Notes under the pieces: model-generated
Database searches by the model: none
The model's input: only the letters and a program-made list of their open reading frames with translations
Told to the model about the DNA's origin: nothing
NCBI RefSeq assembly: GCF_937875265.1
Contig: NZ_CALLXM010000232.1
Coordinates: forward strand, 1-26,608
DNA: 26,608 nucleotides
Reading direction: 5' to 3'
From: an uncultured Acetobacter sp.
GTDB taxonomy: Bacteria; Pseudomonadota; Alphaproteobacteria; Acetobacterales; Acetobacteraceae
Program-made: the position numbers and the translations under genes
Part shown: positions 8,185 to 16,651 of the stretch, one piece after another
How positions within the stretch are numbered: position 1 is the stretch's first letter
Layout: each line of letters opens with the position of its first letter

Positions 8185-10284
8185 TTACCAGATTTTCACG
8201 CGCTGTTTGGGTGTCAGATACAGGCTCTGGCCCGGTTTGACGTCCCATGCCTTGTACCAGGCATCAATGTTGTGCATCGGAATGTTCACACGGGCTTCCG
8301 GCGGGGAGTGCGGGTCAGTCACGATCAGGTTCTTGGCCGTATCGTCACGCAGCTTCTCACGCCACACCTGTGCCCAGCCGAGGAACACGCGCTGGTCACC
8401 CGTCAGACCGTCGATCACCGGAGCAGGCTGACCATTCAGAGACGCATGATACGCATCCAGAGCCAGCGTCAGGCCGCCGAGATCGGCAATGTTTTCACCC
8501 ATGGTCAGCTTGCCGTTAACGTGCACGCCCGGCAGCACTTCAAACGCATCGTACTGCGCACCGAGGCGATCAGCCAGCTTCTGGAAGCGGGCGGCATCAG
8601 CCTTGGTCCACCAGTCACGCAGGCGACCATGTTCATCAAACTGACGACCTTCATCATCGAAGGAGTGGGTCATTTCATGACCAATCACGCCGCCAATGGC
8701 CCCGTAGTTTACGGCTGCATCCGCCTTGGCGTTGAAGAACGGCGGCTGGAGGATGGCGGCGGGGAACACAACCTGATCAAACAGCGGGTTATTGTAGGCG
8801 TTCACTGTCTGCGGGGTCATGCCCCATTCGTTCCGGTCCACCGGCTTGTCCAGACGGGCCAGCCAGTAATCCCATTCAAACGCCACACCTTTTTTGGCGT
8901 TACCGTAGACGTCACCCTTGGTCACGCTCAGGTCTGAATAGTCGCGCCATTCATTCGGGTAGCCAACCTGAACTTCAAAATTTTCCAGCTTGCGCAGGGC
9001 GGCTTCACGCGTGGCCTTGCTCATCCATGTGTTGTGCTGGAGGCGGATGCGGAAGGCGTCCTTCAGGTCACCCGTCAGCTTCTGCATGGCGGTGCGGTTT
9101 TCTGCGGGGAAGTAGCGTTCCACATAAACCTTGCCCAGAGCCATACCCATGGCGCTGCTGGTAGCCTGCACGCCACGCTTCCAGCGCACCGGCAGAGCAG
9201 GCTGGCCGGACAGTGCTTTATTGAAGGTAAAGCGGGCCTGCACAAAGGCGTCAGGCAGATAGGTGGAGGCGTTTTCTACCGTATGGAACGCCTGCCATGC
9301 CTGAAGCAGGCCAATGTCGGCGCTGCCCAGAATAGCGGCTTCACCCGTTACGGCGGAGGGTTCACCCACAATAACCGTGCGGCTTTCCAGACCTTCCTTC
9401 GGCAGACCGGCAGCGGTCAGCCAGCCAACCCAGTCAAAGCCCGGTGCGGCTTTGGCCAGATCGGTCACGGTCATCGGGTTATAGGTTTTCTGCGGGTCAC
9501 GCAGGTCTGCGCGGGCCCAGTGGACTTCGGCCAGCTTTGTTTCAAACGCCACAATGGCGGCAGCGGCATTAGCCGGTTCCGGCCATTTGATGAGCGTGAG
9601 AGCCTGTGTGATGTAAGCCTGATACGCGGCACGCTTGGCAGCGAATTCCGGCTTCAGATAATAATCACGGTCCGGCAGGCCCAGACCATCCTGATCCACA
9701 CCCAGCGCGTAGCGGGTGGGGTCTTTGGCGTCCGGGTTGATGCCCAGAGAGAAGGGGGAGGTCATGAAATTGCTGGAAGCGGAGCCTGACAGTGCGGCAA
9801 AGGCAGCGGCGTCCCGCATTTTCTGAATGCTGTCCAGATCAGCCTGCATCGGCTTGATGCCATGCTTCTCAATGGATTTTTCATCCATGAAGGAGGCGTA
9901 GTAAGTGCCCAGCTTTTCTTCGATGCTCTTGGGGTGCTTGACCGGGTGGGCAGAGAGGTCATTCAGGATGCTCTGCACCCGCGTGCGGGAGAGTTCAGCC
10001 AGCGCATTGAACGGGCCATAGCTGGTCATGTCTGACGGAATGGTCAGGTGGTCCAGATAGGTGCCGTTGGCGTATTTAAAGAAGTCATTGCCCGGCTTTG
10101 CAGCGGTATCCCGGCCAGCAAGGTCCACACCCCATGTGCCGAAGGAGGCTGTGGGGGTGGTTGTGGAGGCCGGGGTGGTTGCATCATCTGCGCGAGCAAC
10201 GCCTGCAACGCTGCTCAGGCCCAGCCCGGCAGACAGTAGCAAGGCAACGCGGCGTGACACTTTGGCATGGCGGCGGACTTTCAT
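8185..10284 (-). CDS. Exported M13-family zinc metallopeptidase (PepO/neprilysin-like)
   Basis: Zinc endopeptidase of 699 residues, a normal length for bacterial M13 enzymes. It has an N-terminal signal peptide (about 1-32, twin basic start, then LLLSAGLGLSS and a cut near ARA-DD), so it acts in the periplasm or outside. The zinc motif HEMTH is at 536-540 (catalytic Glu537). The third zinc ligand Glu597 and Asp601 are in ENIADLGG (ExxxD). The substrate-binding NAYNNP motif and the C-terminal aromatic residue (here VKIW) are also present. M13 enzymes cleave oligopeptides; the natural substrate here is unknown. The ribosome-binding site AGGAAGAG lies 5 nt before the ATG. It is a single-gene unit with its own strong terminator. 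Confidence 0.95.
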   Translation of the reverse strand: MKVRRHAKVSRRVALLLSAGLGLSSVAGVARADDATTPASTTTPTASFGTWGVDLAGRDTAAKPGNDFFKYANGTYLDHLTIPSDMTSYGPFNALAELSRTRVQSILNDLSAHPVKHPKSIEEKLGTYYASFMDEKSIEKHGIKPMQADLDSIQKMRDAAAFAALSGSASSNFMTSPFSLGINPDAKDPTRYALGVDQDGLGLPDRDYYLKPEFAAKRAAYQAYITQALTLIKWPEPANAAAAIVAFETKLAEVHWARADLRDPQKTYNPMTVTDLAKAAPGFDWVGWLTAAGLPKEGLESRTVIVGEPSAVTGEAAILGSADIGLLQAWQAFHTVENASTYLPDAFVQARFTFNKALSGQPALPVRWKRGVQATSSAMGMALGKVYVERYFPAENRTAMQKLTGDLKDAFRIRLQHNTWMSKATREAALRKLENFEVQVGYPNEWRDYSDLSVTKGDVYGNAKKGVAFEWDYWLARLDKPVDRNEWGMTPQTVNAYNNPLFDQVVFPAAILQPPFFNAKADAAVNYGAIGGVIGHEMTHSFDDEGRQFDEHGRLRDWWTKADAARFQKLADRLGAQYDAFEVLPGVHVNGKLTMGENIADLGGLTLALDAYHASLNGQPAPVIDGLTGDQRVFLGWAQVWREKLRDDTAKNLIVTDPHSPPEARVNIPMHNIDAWYKAWDVKPGQSLYLTPKQRVKIW

Positions 10285-10727
10285 GGTCTCTTCCTATTCT
10301 TCTGGTCGGGCCGGGAGCCAAGACTCTCTTCCCGTCATTTTGTGGAACAGGGTGTTCCGGTAACCGAATAAAAGCATGAGAGCGCGGCACTGCCTACCCC
10401 GCAGAAATGTTTGGCTTTTGTGGGGGGCAAGCCGGTGTCTGACGCACGAACGAGGGGCATCCTGCTGCGTGGCTATCAAGTGCCGGAAGGGGCAGAGGCA
10501 AGCAGGCCGGAGGATGGTCATCAGGATGGTGCCGTGAGCAGCGTCCGCGCGGCGCAGGGGGATCTGGAAAAGGTTAAGAAAAATAAATACCAGACCATAA
10601 AGTTTTTAAATTCAACACTGTTGAACTTTTTCGAGTGGCGGAGTGAGGGTTGCTTGGGAATTCTGTTTTTAAACAGGTCGTTGGGGAGAAACTTCCTGTA
10701 GGAAATTTTTGTATCCAACTGAAAATT
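10285..10727. other. Intergenic region with two small hairpins
   Basis: No convincing gene in 443 bp. It contains the upstream region of the peptidase gene, a perfect TTCAAC-ACT-GTTGAA hairpin (10611-10625) followed by CTTTTT on the plus strand, and a second hairpin, AAACTTCC/GGAAATTT (10689-10696 / 10701-10708), followed by a T-run. Both have the shape of plus-strand terminators, yet no plus-strand gene is upstream of them. An open frame through this region starts with TTG, has no ribosome-binding site and gives an unlikely protein. Confidence 0.4.
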
Positions 10728-11666
10728 TCACCAGAGATAAACGAATTTCATATAGTAGGCGTTGGTTTCCGGCGTGTTCCGGCCTTCCACGCTGTGGGAA
10801 TAACGGGTTGTCAGGCTGATATCTTTGGTCAGCGTGAACATGGCGCCTACGCCCATCGCGACTTCCCGGCTGCTGGAATTATCAATCCAGTTCTGTACGG
10901 TGCGGTCCCGTGTTCCGGCGGTATTCTGCCAGTCAAACGCCAGAAAAGGTTCAACCAGACGGTGGGCTTTCCAGCTGAAGCGCAGATTGCTGTGGAAGGT
11001 GGTGCCGGGCGTATAACTATGTTGTCCGTCAAGATGTTTTGTCATGTTGACGATGGCGCCCAGGTCCCCATCAAAACTGAAATGCTTCCATTCGTAGTCA
11101 AAAATGAAGCTGGAGAGGTTGGACCAGTAGTGCGTGGCCAGTGCATCCCGCGTGCCGCTGGGGGTTTGTAAAAATGTCTGAATACCAAAAGTACTGTGTT
11201 TATTGGGTTTGAACCACACAGCCGGGCCGCTGATAGTGCCGCCCAGCCCGCCATAATTGGTGCCGTTGGCCAGCGTGTAGGATTCGGTCTGAATGACTTC
11301 AAACGCAAAGCCGACATGGGGGAGGGCGTCAAAACTCCTGAAATGGACATACTTTGTCATGCCCGCCCAGGTGTGACTGCCGCCCTGAGGCTTGCGCGCC
11401 CCCTGACTATTATAGCTCAGCCCTGCGGCATTCCCGTCCCCGTACTGAACCAGAACATTAAAGGGCTTGAAATCAACCGGTAAATCGTATTCATGCGGCC
11501 CGATGATGGCCAGAGGGATGTCTGCCGCCTGTGCGAAGAGGGGGCAGGCTATTTCCAACAGAATCGTTATAAAAACGGCTCGACGGATGGAAAAAATATT
11601 TGAAAGAAAACGGACTTTGCTAAAGGAATTAGAGCCGGAAAGAGAAGGCAGGCTGGGGAAATTCAT
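10728..11666 (-). CDS. Outer-membrane transporter-like beta-barrel (MetA/phenol-degradation family)
   Basis: Predicted outer-membrane channel, 312 residues. A signal peptide occupies about 28-48 (RRAVFITILLEIACPLFAQA), preceded by an unusually long Ser-rich n-region, so the true start may lie further in although no good internal ATG/GTG is visible. The rest consists of alternating amphipathic strands rich in aromatic and Gly residues and ends in MKFVYLW; a terminal aromatic residue is the standard outer-membrane insertion signal. The pattern fits the transporter family PF13557 (MetA-pathway phenol degradation-like). Members are often placed beside catabolic enzymes as uptake channels. It is divergent from the PQQ dehydrogenase, which suggests that it lets substrate into the periplasm. 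Translation initiation looks weak, with no clear Shine-Dalgarno sequence. Confidence 0.75.
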   Translation of the reverse strand: MNFPSLPSLSGSNSFSKVRFLSNIFSIRRAVFITILLEIACPLFAQAADIPLAIIGPHEYDLPVDFKPFNVLVQYGDGNAAGLSYNSQGARKPQGGSHTWAGMTKYVHFRSFDALPHVGFAFEVIQTESYTLANGTNYGGLGGTISGPAVWFKPNKHSTFGIQTFLQTPSGTRDALATHYWSNLSSFIFDYEWKHFSFDGDLGAIVNMTKHLDGQHSYTPGTTFHSNLRFSWKAHRLVEPFLAFDWQNTAGTRDRTVQNWIDNSSSREVAMGVGAMFTLTKDISLTTRYSHSVEGRNTPETNAYYMKFVYLW

Positions 11667-11963
11667 AATTCACGGGCACTTTATTGAGTGGCGACAATTT
11701 CAAACAAATCAAGCACATCCTGACCGGTGCCTCTGGCCAGAATGGTGGCATTGCCAGCCCACTAATGAAGATGTTTGGTAAAGATCGCTTATCACAAACA
11801 AGTGATAGTTTTATAAATCACATGAATGTTATTTAAAGCTTGCCTGAATGAATGATCAGTAGTTAGGGACTGTAAGAAGAAGACAGAAGAGGGAAAAAGA
11901 TCAGCATATCATAGAGTTTTCGGTAAAAATCAGACATGAATTCATTCAAATTGTGAGGTTAAT
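11667..11963. promoter_or_regulatory. Divergent control region between the OM channel and the PQQ dehydrogenase
   Basis: AT-rich region of 297 bp serving two diverging genes. It holds an inverted repeat, TATCACAAACAAGTGATA (11790-11807; 6-bp arms, 6-nt spacer, followed by GTTTTATAA), that could be an operator or a small hairpin. Near the channel gene is a short open stretch on the minus strand (11681-11761) that reads like the end of a protein. No clear -35/-10 pair is visible. Confidence 0.4.
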
Positions 11964-14408
11964 ATGAACCCGACCTTATCCAGGTCATTAGGGCTTATAA
12001 CCAGCGTGGCTCTGGCATTGGTGGGGCTGTACCTCGTCATTGCAGGTGGGCAGCTTGCGTTTCTAGGTGGTTCGCTCTTCTACGTGTGCGCCGGTCTTGC
12101 GCTGGTTGTAACGGGCGTTCTGGGCTTTGTGCGTCCGCGCACGGCCCCGCTCGTTTATGCAGCGCTCATGCTGGTAACCCTCGTCTGGGCACTGGCAGAA
12201 ACCGGCCTGAATATCTGGGGCCTTGAAGTCCGCCTGATCACCTTCCTGGTGTTTGGCGTGTGGCTGCTGGTTCCTGCCGTGTGGTACACGGGCCGGGGCT
12301 GGATGGCAGACAAAGCCGCAGTGCTGGGCAGTGTGGCGGTTACGGGTGTGGTGCTGCTGGCCAGCTGCTTCACGTCCTATTCCATCAACGGCACCGTGCC
12401 GGCAGACCGTATGGCGGCAACAGATGCCACAGCTGAGACGGACAATAATATTGCCAATGCAGACTGGCATTATTATGGGCGCACAGCACATGGGGACCGG
12501 TATTCTCCGCTGGGGCAGATCACCCCGCAGAATGTCTCTCACCTGAAGCTGGCATGGCAGACCCAGACGGGCGATACCGCCCGCGCGGGTGAAGCCGCAG
12601 TGGCTGGCCCCGATCAGGGGCATGAGTTCAACCTTGAGGTAACCCCCATCAAGGTGGATGACACACTGTATATGTGCACCCCCCACAGCTGGATTGTGGC
12701 GATGGATGCCGCAACCGGTAAGATCAAATGGACGTATGACCCGCATCCCGACAAAAAGGATGTGGCAGCCAACGTGTATCTGGCCTGCCGTGGTGTGTCT
12801 TTCTACAAGGCGCCTGAAGGCACACAGACTTCCTGCCCGAAGCGGATTTTCTCCCCCACGGCAGACGTGCGTCTGGTGGCTGTAAACGCAGAAACCGGCA
12901 AGCCGTGTGATGATTTTGGTGAGCACGGGTCCATTTCCCTGCGCACCTATCTGGGCAATGTGCCGCTTGGCTTCCACTTCGTCACGTCCCCGCCGCTGGT
13001 GGTGAAGGATCGCGTGGTGCTGGGTGGCTGGGTGATGGATAACCAGGCCAACTTTGAACCCTCTGGTGCCGTGCGCGCGTTTGACCCTCTGACGGGCGAA
13101 CTGGCATGGGCATGGGATGCAGGCCATACCCCGGAAAACTGGAAGCCCGGCCCGAATGATGAACTGACGCGTGATACCCCCAATGCATGGGGCGTGTACA
13201 CGGCAGATCCGGAACTCGGCCTGCTTTACATCCCGACGGGGAATTCTCCGCCCGATAACTGGGGTGGCACGCGCCGTCCGTTTGATGAAGCAACGTCCAG
13301 CGCCACTATTGCTCTGGATATTGAAACCGGCGAACGCAAATGGACCTTCCAGACCGTGCACCACGATCTGTGGGACATGGATATTCCGGCTGGTCCGTCT
13401 CTGGTTGATCTGCCCGGCCCGAATGGTGAAAACATTCCTGCACTGGTGCAGGCGACCAAGCGTGGTGAATTCTTTGTGCTGGACCGTCGCACTGGTCAGC
13501 CTCTTCCGGGTTACCCGGTTGAAGAAAAGCCGGTGCCTACAGCCGGTGTTGCACCGGATGACCATGTGTCTCCCACCCAGCCGTACCCGGTTGCCATGCC
13601 GTCTCTCACCCCGCCGGATCTGAAAGAAACGGATATGTGGGGGGCAACGCTGCTGGATCAGCTTATCTGCCGTATCCAGTACAAATCTTCCGCGTATGAG
13701 GGGCAGTTCACACCCCCGCATGTTGGTAAAACCACCATTGTCTATCCCGCTTTCTATGGTGTGGTGGACTGGCAGGGTGCGACCATTGACCCTGTGCGTA
13801 AGGTGCTGATTGCTAACGCCAGCTATCTGCCGTTCCGCATCCGCCTGGAACACCGTACCCAGCTGGAACAGACAGGCGCTCTGCCCAAATGGAATGGTGA
13901 GGGGAATGAACCCACACCTAAGGGGAATGCTCTGGCACTTTCGCCGGATTATGGCACCCCATATGTGGCTTATACCGCACCGTGGCTGAACCCGCTTCAG
14001 ATCCCCTGTAAGGGACCTGTGTGGGGCACGATGACGGCGATCGATCTGGTGACAAAGAAAATTATCTGGCAGCACCCGATTGGTACCACGCGTGACACCG
14101 GGCCTTTCCGCACTCACAACAACCTGCCGCTGCCCACGGGCATGTATAACATTGGCGGAAGTGTTGTGACCAAGGGCGGTCTGGTCTTTATGGGCGCCAC
14201 AGCGGATGACTATCTGCGCGGGATTGATCTTGCCACAGGTAAGGTAATCTGGCGTGACCGTCTGCCCGCAGGTGGTCAGGCAACTCCCATGTCCTATGAA
14301 ATCAACGGCAAGCAGTATGTGCTGATTGCTGCTGGTGGGCATGGTGGCCTTGGCACCCGCTCCGGTGACTACATCCGGGCATATGCTCTGGATGACGCCG
14401 CAAAATAA
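11964..14408 (+). CDS. Membrane-bound PQQ-dependent dehydrogenase, glucose/quinate/shikimate family
   Basis: Quinoprotein of 814 residues that oxidises a sugar, polyol or cyclitol on the periplasmic side and reduces ubiquinone. About five transmembrane helices occupy residues 8-138, followed by an eight-bladed PQQ propeller (DWHYYGR start, repeated W motifs, GGQATPMSYEINGKQYV near the end). Against E. coli Gcd recalled from memory, Asp466 corresponds to Asp471 (LWDMD) and Lys493 to Lys499 (ATKRGEFF), so the catalytic residues are present. E. coli His262, an active-site residue, is Tyr272 here (VYLACRGV), which argues against plain glucose specificity. Quinate, shikimate and myo-inositol dehydrogenases of acetic acid bacteria have the same length and fold and are equal candidates. 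The GAGG before the ATG is well placed. PQQ synthesis genes are not in the window. Confidence 0.93.
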   Translation: MNPTLSRSLGLITSVALALVGLYLVIAGGQLAFLGGSLFYVCAGLALVVTGVLGFVRPRTAPLVYAALMLVTLVWALAETGLNIWGLEVRLITFLVFGVWLLVPAVWYTGRGWMADKAAVLGSVAVTGVVLLASCFTSYSINGTVPADRMAATDATAETDNNIANADWHYYGRTAHGDRYSPLGQITPQNVSHLKLAWQTQTGDTARAGEAAVAGPDQGHEFNLEVTPIKVDDTLYMCTPHSWIVAMDAATGKIKWTYDPHPDKKDVAANVYLACRGVSFYKAPEGTQTSCPKRIFSPTADVRLVAVNAETGKPCDDFGEHGSISLRTYLGNVPLGFHFVTSPPLVVKDRVVLGGWVMDNQANFEPSGAVRAFDPLTGELAWAWDAGHTPENWKPGPNDELTRDTPNAWGVYTADPELGLLYIPTGNSPPDNWGGTRRPFDEATSSATIALDIETGERKWTFQTVHHDLWDMDIPAGPSLVDLPGPNGENIPALVQATKRGEFFVLDRRTGQPLPGYPVEEKPVPTAGVAPDDHVSPTQPYPVAMPSLTPPDLKETDMWGATLLDQLICRIQYKSSAYEGQFTPPHVGKTTIVYPAFYGVVDWQGATIDPVRKVLIANASYLPFRIRLEHRTQLEQTGALPKWNGEGNEPTPKGNALALSPDYGTPYVAYTAPWLNPLQIPCKGPVWGTMTAIDLVTKKIIWQHPIGTTRDTGPFRTHNNLPLPTGMYNIGGSVVTKGGLVFMGATADDYLRGIDLATGKVIWRDRLPAGGQATPMSYEINGKQYVLIAAGGHGGLGTRSGDYIRAYALDDAAK

Positions 14409-14417
14409 GACACAGCT

Positions 14418-14446
14418 TCCGGCAGCACCCTAATGGCGCTGCCGGA
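14418..14446 (+). terminator. Stem-loop after the PQQ dehydrogenase
   Basis: Perfect 9-bp arms TCCGGCAGC (14418-14426) and GCTGCCGGA (14438-14446), with an 11-nt loop that can pair further. It starts 10 nt after the stop codon. No T-run follows directly; a second hairpin with a T-run lies just downstream. Confidence 0.6.
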
Positions 14447-14461
14447 GAGTGCGGTATTTTG

Positions 14462-14508
14462 AAAAGCCGGTTCTGACCCTTTCAGGGGGTTGGGGCTGGC
14501 TTTTTTTT
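14462..14508 (+). terminator. Terminator of the PQQ dehydrogenase, inside the end of the GntR gene
   Basis: AAAAGCCGG (14462-14470) pairs with CTGGCTTTT (14496-14504, one G:T pair), and the T-run extends to 14508 (eight T). On the opposite strand this T-run encodes the Lys-Lys-Lys tail of the regulator, whose stop is at 14482, so the terminator and the coding end of the convergent gene share the same bases. Confidence 0.65.
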
Positions 14509-15240
14509 GCGGGGTGTGCGGGGCGCAGCTGGCGTGCGGCCTTGTGGGCGGGAACGCGCGCTGAGCAGAATGGCGCTGCGCAAATGCGTATACATTTCCG
14601 CGCGAGCCACACCGGGGTCCCGGCGGCGAATGGCATCCAGAATACGCTGATGCCCAGCAAGGGTTTCTTCCACCGAGTACTCCGGCAGGGATACCAGATT
14701 TCCCACGCGAGAAAACCAGATCTGGTCATAACTGATTTCAAGCTGGCGGCGCAGCAGCTCGTTCTGTGCGCCTTGCGCAATAAGCACATGGAACTGAGTG
14801 TCCAGCCGTTCAAACTCATAGAACTGTTTAGCGTGCCCTGCTTCTCCCTGTTCATCCAGGCAGGCCTGCATGGTTTCAATCAGGGCTTCATCCGCGCGTT
14901 CGCAGCACAGAGCGACCGAGGCGGTTTCAATGGCTTCACGAAATTCATAAATTTGTCGGATGCTGTCATGAGACGGGGAGGCGACGACGTAAAACCGTCC
15001 CTTCCGGCCTATCAGCTTATCCTGATGCAGTCGTTGCAGGGCTTCACGCACAGGAGTGCGGCTTACGCCATAGCGGCGGCCAATCTCTTCTTCCTGCAAG
15101 ACGGTGCCGCCCTGTACGCGGCTGTCGATCATATCCCGGCGCAGGGCAGTATAAAGCTCTTCACCAGTCAGGGAGGGGCGACTTTCAGTCATTGGTCCAT
15201 CATAGCCGGTTCGGGGAACGGGAGTATGAGGGCTTATCAT
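14482..15240 (-). CDS. GntR-family transcriptional regulator, FCD (FadR) subfamily
   Basis: DNA-binding regulator of 252 residues. A winged helix-turn-helix lies at about 28-90 (ELYTALRRDMIDS, EEEIGRRYGVSRTPVREALQRL, a hallmark GntR signature). An all-helical FCD ligand domain follows at about 95-230, with the LDTQFHVLIAQGAQNE segment and a later H-QRILDAIRRRDP...MYTHL stretch that supply the usual metal/ligand Asp and His residues. FCD regulators respond to organic acids or sugar acids. The C-terminus is a Pro/Lys/Arg-rich tail shaped by the overlapping terminator. It lies 55 nt after the DAO-type oxidoreductase and is probably co-transcribed with it. The start could also be Met17 (15192), which is closer to the helix-turn-helix; neither start has a strong ribosome-binding site. 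Likely targets are discussed with the palindromes at 16634 and 17132. Confidence 0.88.
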   Translation of the reverse strand: MISPHTPVPRTGYDGPMTESRPSLTGEELYTALRRDMIDSRVQGGTVLQEEEIGRRYGVSRTPVREALQRLHQDKLIGRKGRFYVVASPSHDSIRQIYEFREAIETASVALCCERADEALIETMQACLDEQGEAGHAKQFYEFERLDTQFHVLIAQGAQNELLRRQLEISYDQIWFSRVGNLVSLPEYSVEETLAGHQRILDAIRRRDPGVARAEMYTHLRSAILLSARSRPQGRTPAAPRTPRKKKPAPTP

Positions 15241-15295
15241 CTGAAAGTCATGGGGTGATGAAACTTCTGTGCAAACGAGTCCCTGAAGTCAGACG

Positions 15296-16591
15296 TCAGC
15301 TGGCTGCAGATTTCTCTCCGTTGCAGCCAAAGCGTTCAAGGGTGAAGTGCTCCCGGCCCAGTTCATCCTGTTCCCCGGCAATCAGATTGGCCATCAGTTT
15401 GCCAGAGGCCGGACCCACGCCAAACCCATGCGCAGAAAAGCCGGTGGCGACAAACAGGCCGGGGTAGCGGGCAACGGGGGAAAGAATGGGCAGGGCATCA
15501 GGTACAACATCAATTACGCCAGCCCACATGGCGGCAACGCGGGCTTTTTCAAACACCGGCATGTCTTCACGCAGCCGCTGCATGGTGCGGGCCAGTGTCT
15601 TGCTGTCCGGGGCCGGGTCACACGCGCGATACTGCTCAAAGGGGTTAGGGCGGCCTTTCCCGAATTGCCGTTCCTGCCGAAGTTCATCCACAAAAGAGGA
15701 CCCGACCCGCACGCTCAGCAGTTTTTTCTGCTTCAGGAAATTAGGCATGAATTCACGCATGAACCGAAAAGAGTCTGGCGTGACATAGGTTATGGAAGAG
15801 TTTCTTTGCGCAACCGTGTAGCCCCCATCCAGCCGCCGCCGCAGGGAAAAGCGTGAGGATGCAATAATTGGGTCAGGCCCGTTTTCCACGGGTTCCGTGC
15901 GCAGGACGGATGCAATAACTTTGAGTTGTGGCAGAACAATATCAACAGTTTTGCAAAGCCAGCGGGACCAGATACCTGCCGCAACCACAACAGAAGATGC
16001 ACTGATGCGCCCGCTTTCTGTTTCAAACCCGCAGGCACGGCCCCCTTGAATATCAATGCTTTTAACAGCCGTATCCGGCAGGATGGTCACACCTGCGGCT
16101 TCCGCCTTACGGACCAGAAAGCGCATGGCAAGGTCTGGTTCGGCCCGGCCATCGCCCGGGCTGTAAAGGGCACCGGCCCACTGCCCACGGCTTTGGGGGA
16201 GCAGGGTGCTGATTTCAGACTGCCCCAGTTCCCGGGCATCAAACCCACGGGTGCGGGCGGCAGCCAGCCAGCTTTCCAGTGTGTTCCATTCCTCTTTGTC
16301 CTGCGCCAGAGAGAGCAGACCGCAGCGTGTGTACCCAAAATCACCTTCTGTGGCCCAGTGTTGCCAGAGCGGGCGGCTGGCAACGGCCAGAGGCAGTTCC
16401 TCCATGGCCTGACTTATGGTGCGTACCCATCCCCAGTTACGGCTGGACTGCTCATAGCCGGGGCGGCCTTTGTCCAGAACAGCAACAGAGAGGCCTTTTT
16501 CGCGCAGGAACAGCGCCGTGCACAGGCCAATAATACCACCACCAGCCAGAACAACATCATAATGGAGCGGTGCAGACGACGGCTTTGTCAT
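15296..16591 (-). CDS. DAO-family FAD-dependent oxidoreductase
   Basis: Flavoenzyme of 431 residues resembling the D-amino acid oxidase/dehydrogenase and glycine/sarcosine oxidase family. It has a dinucleotide-binding motif GGGIIG (17-22), VLDKGRPG after the second strand, then the substrate/FAD-side SSRNWGWVR motif (about 49-57), VVVAAGIWS in the middle, and a C-terminal ATGFSAHGFGVGPASGKLMA loop typical of the fold. It would oxidise an amine or imino acid (a D-amino acid, N-alkyl amino acid or opine) in the cytoplasm; the substrate cannot be told from sequence. No signal peptide. It is first gene of a two-gene unit with the GntR/FCD regulator. An 18-bp palindrome about 43 nt upstream of its start may be the regulator's binding site. 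The nearest Shine-Dalgarno-like GGAG is rather far from the ATG. Confidence 0.86.
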   Translation of the reverse strand: MTKPSSAPLHYDVVLAGGGIIGLCTALFLREKGLSVAVLDKGRPGYEQSSRNWGWVRTISQAMEELPLAVASRPLWQHWATEGDFGYTRCGLLSLAQDKEEWNTLESWLAAARTRGFDARELGQSEISTLLPQSRGQWAGALYSPGDGRAEPDLAMRFLVRKAEAAGVTILPDTAVKSIDIQGGRACGFETESGRISASSVVVAAGIWSRWLCKTVDIVLPQLKVIASVLRTEPVENGPDPIIASSRFSLRRRLDGGYTVAQRNSSITYVTPDSFRFMREFMPNFLKQKKLLSVRVGSSFVDELRQERQFGKGRPNPFEQYRACDPAPDSKTLARTMQRLREDMPVFEKARVAAMWAGVIDVVPDALPILSPVARYPGLFVATGFSAHGFGVGPASGKLMANLIAGEQDELGREHFTLERFGCNGEKSAAS

Positions 16592-16633
16592 GATGACCAG
16601 AATCTCCGTTGCAGAACGATTAAGGGAACAGAT

Positions 16634-16651
16634 TTTTCAGCATACTGAAAA
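16634..16651. promoter_or_regulatory. 18-bp palindrome upstream of the oxidoreductase-GntR unit
   Basis: TTTTCAGCATACTGAAAA: 7-bp perfect arms around CATA. Apart from one central base it is a full palindrome with an ATAC core. It lies 43 nt before the oxidoreductase start, a position suited to autoregulation by the GntR/FCD protein of the same unit. Binding is inferred. Confidence 0.5.

Noticed and set aside
10411..10701. A 96-codon plus-strand frame before the channel gene
   Set aside because: TTG start, no ribosome-binding site, mixed GC- and AT-rich halves and an implausible product.
12063..14342. A 759-codon open frame antisense to the PQQ dehydrogenase
   Set aside because: It mirrors the whole propeller gene, is rich in His, Arg and Cys, has no family motifs, and is explained by the codon bias of the real gene.
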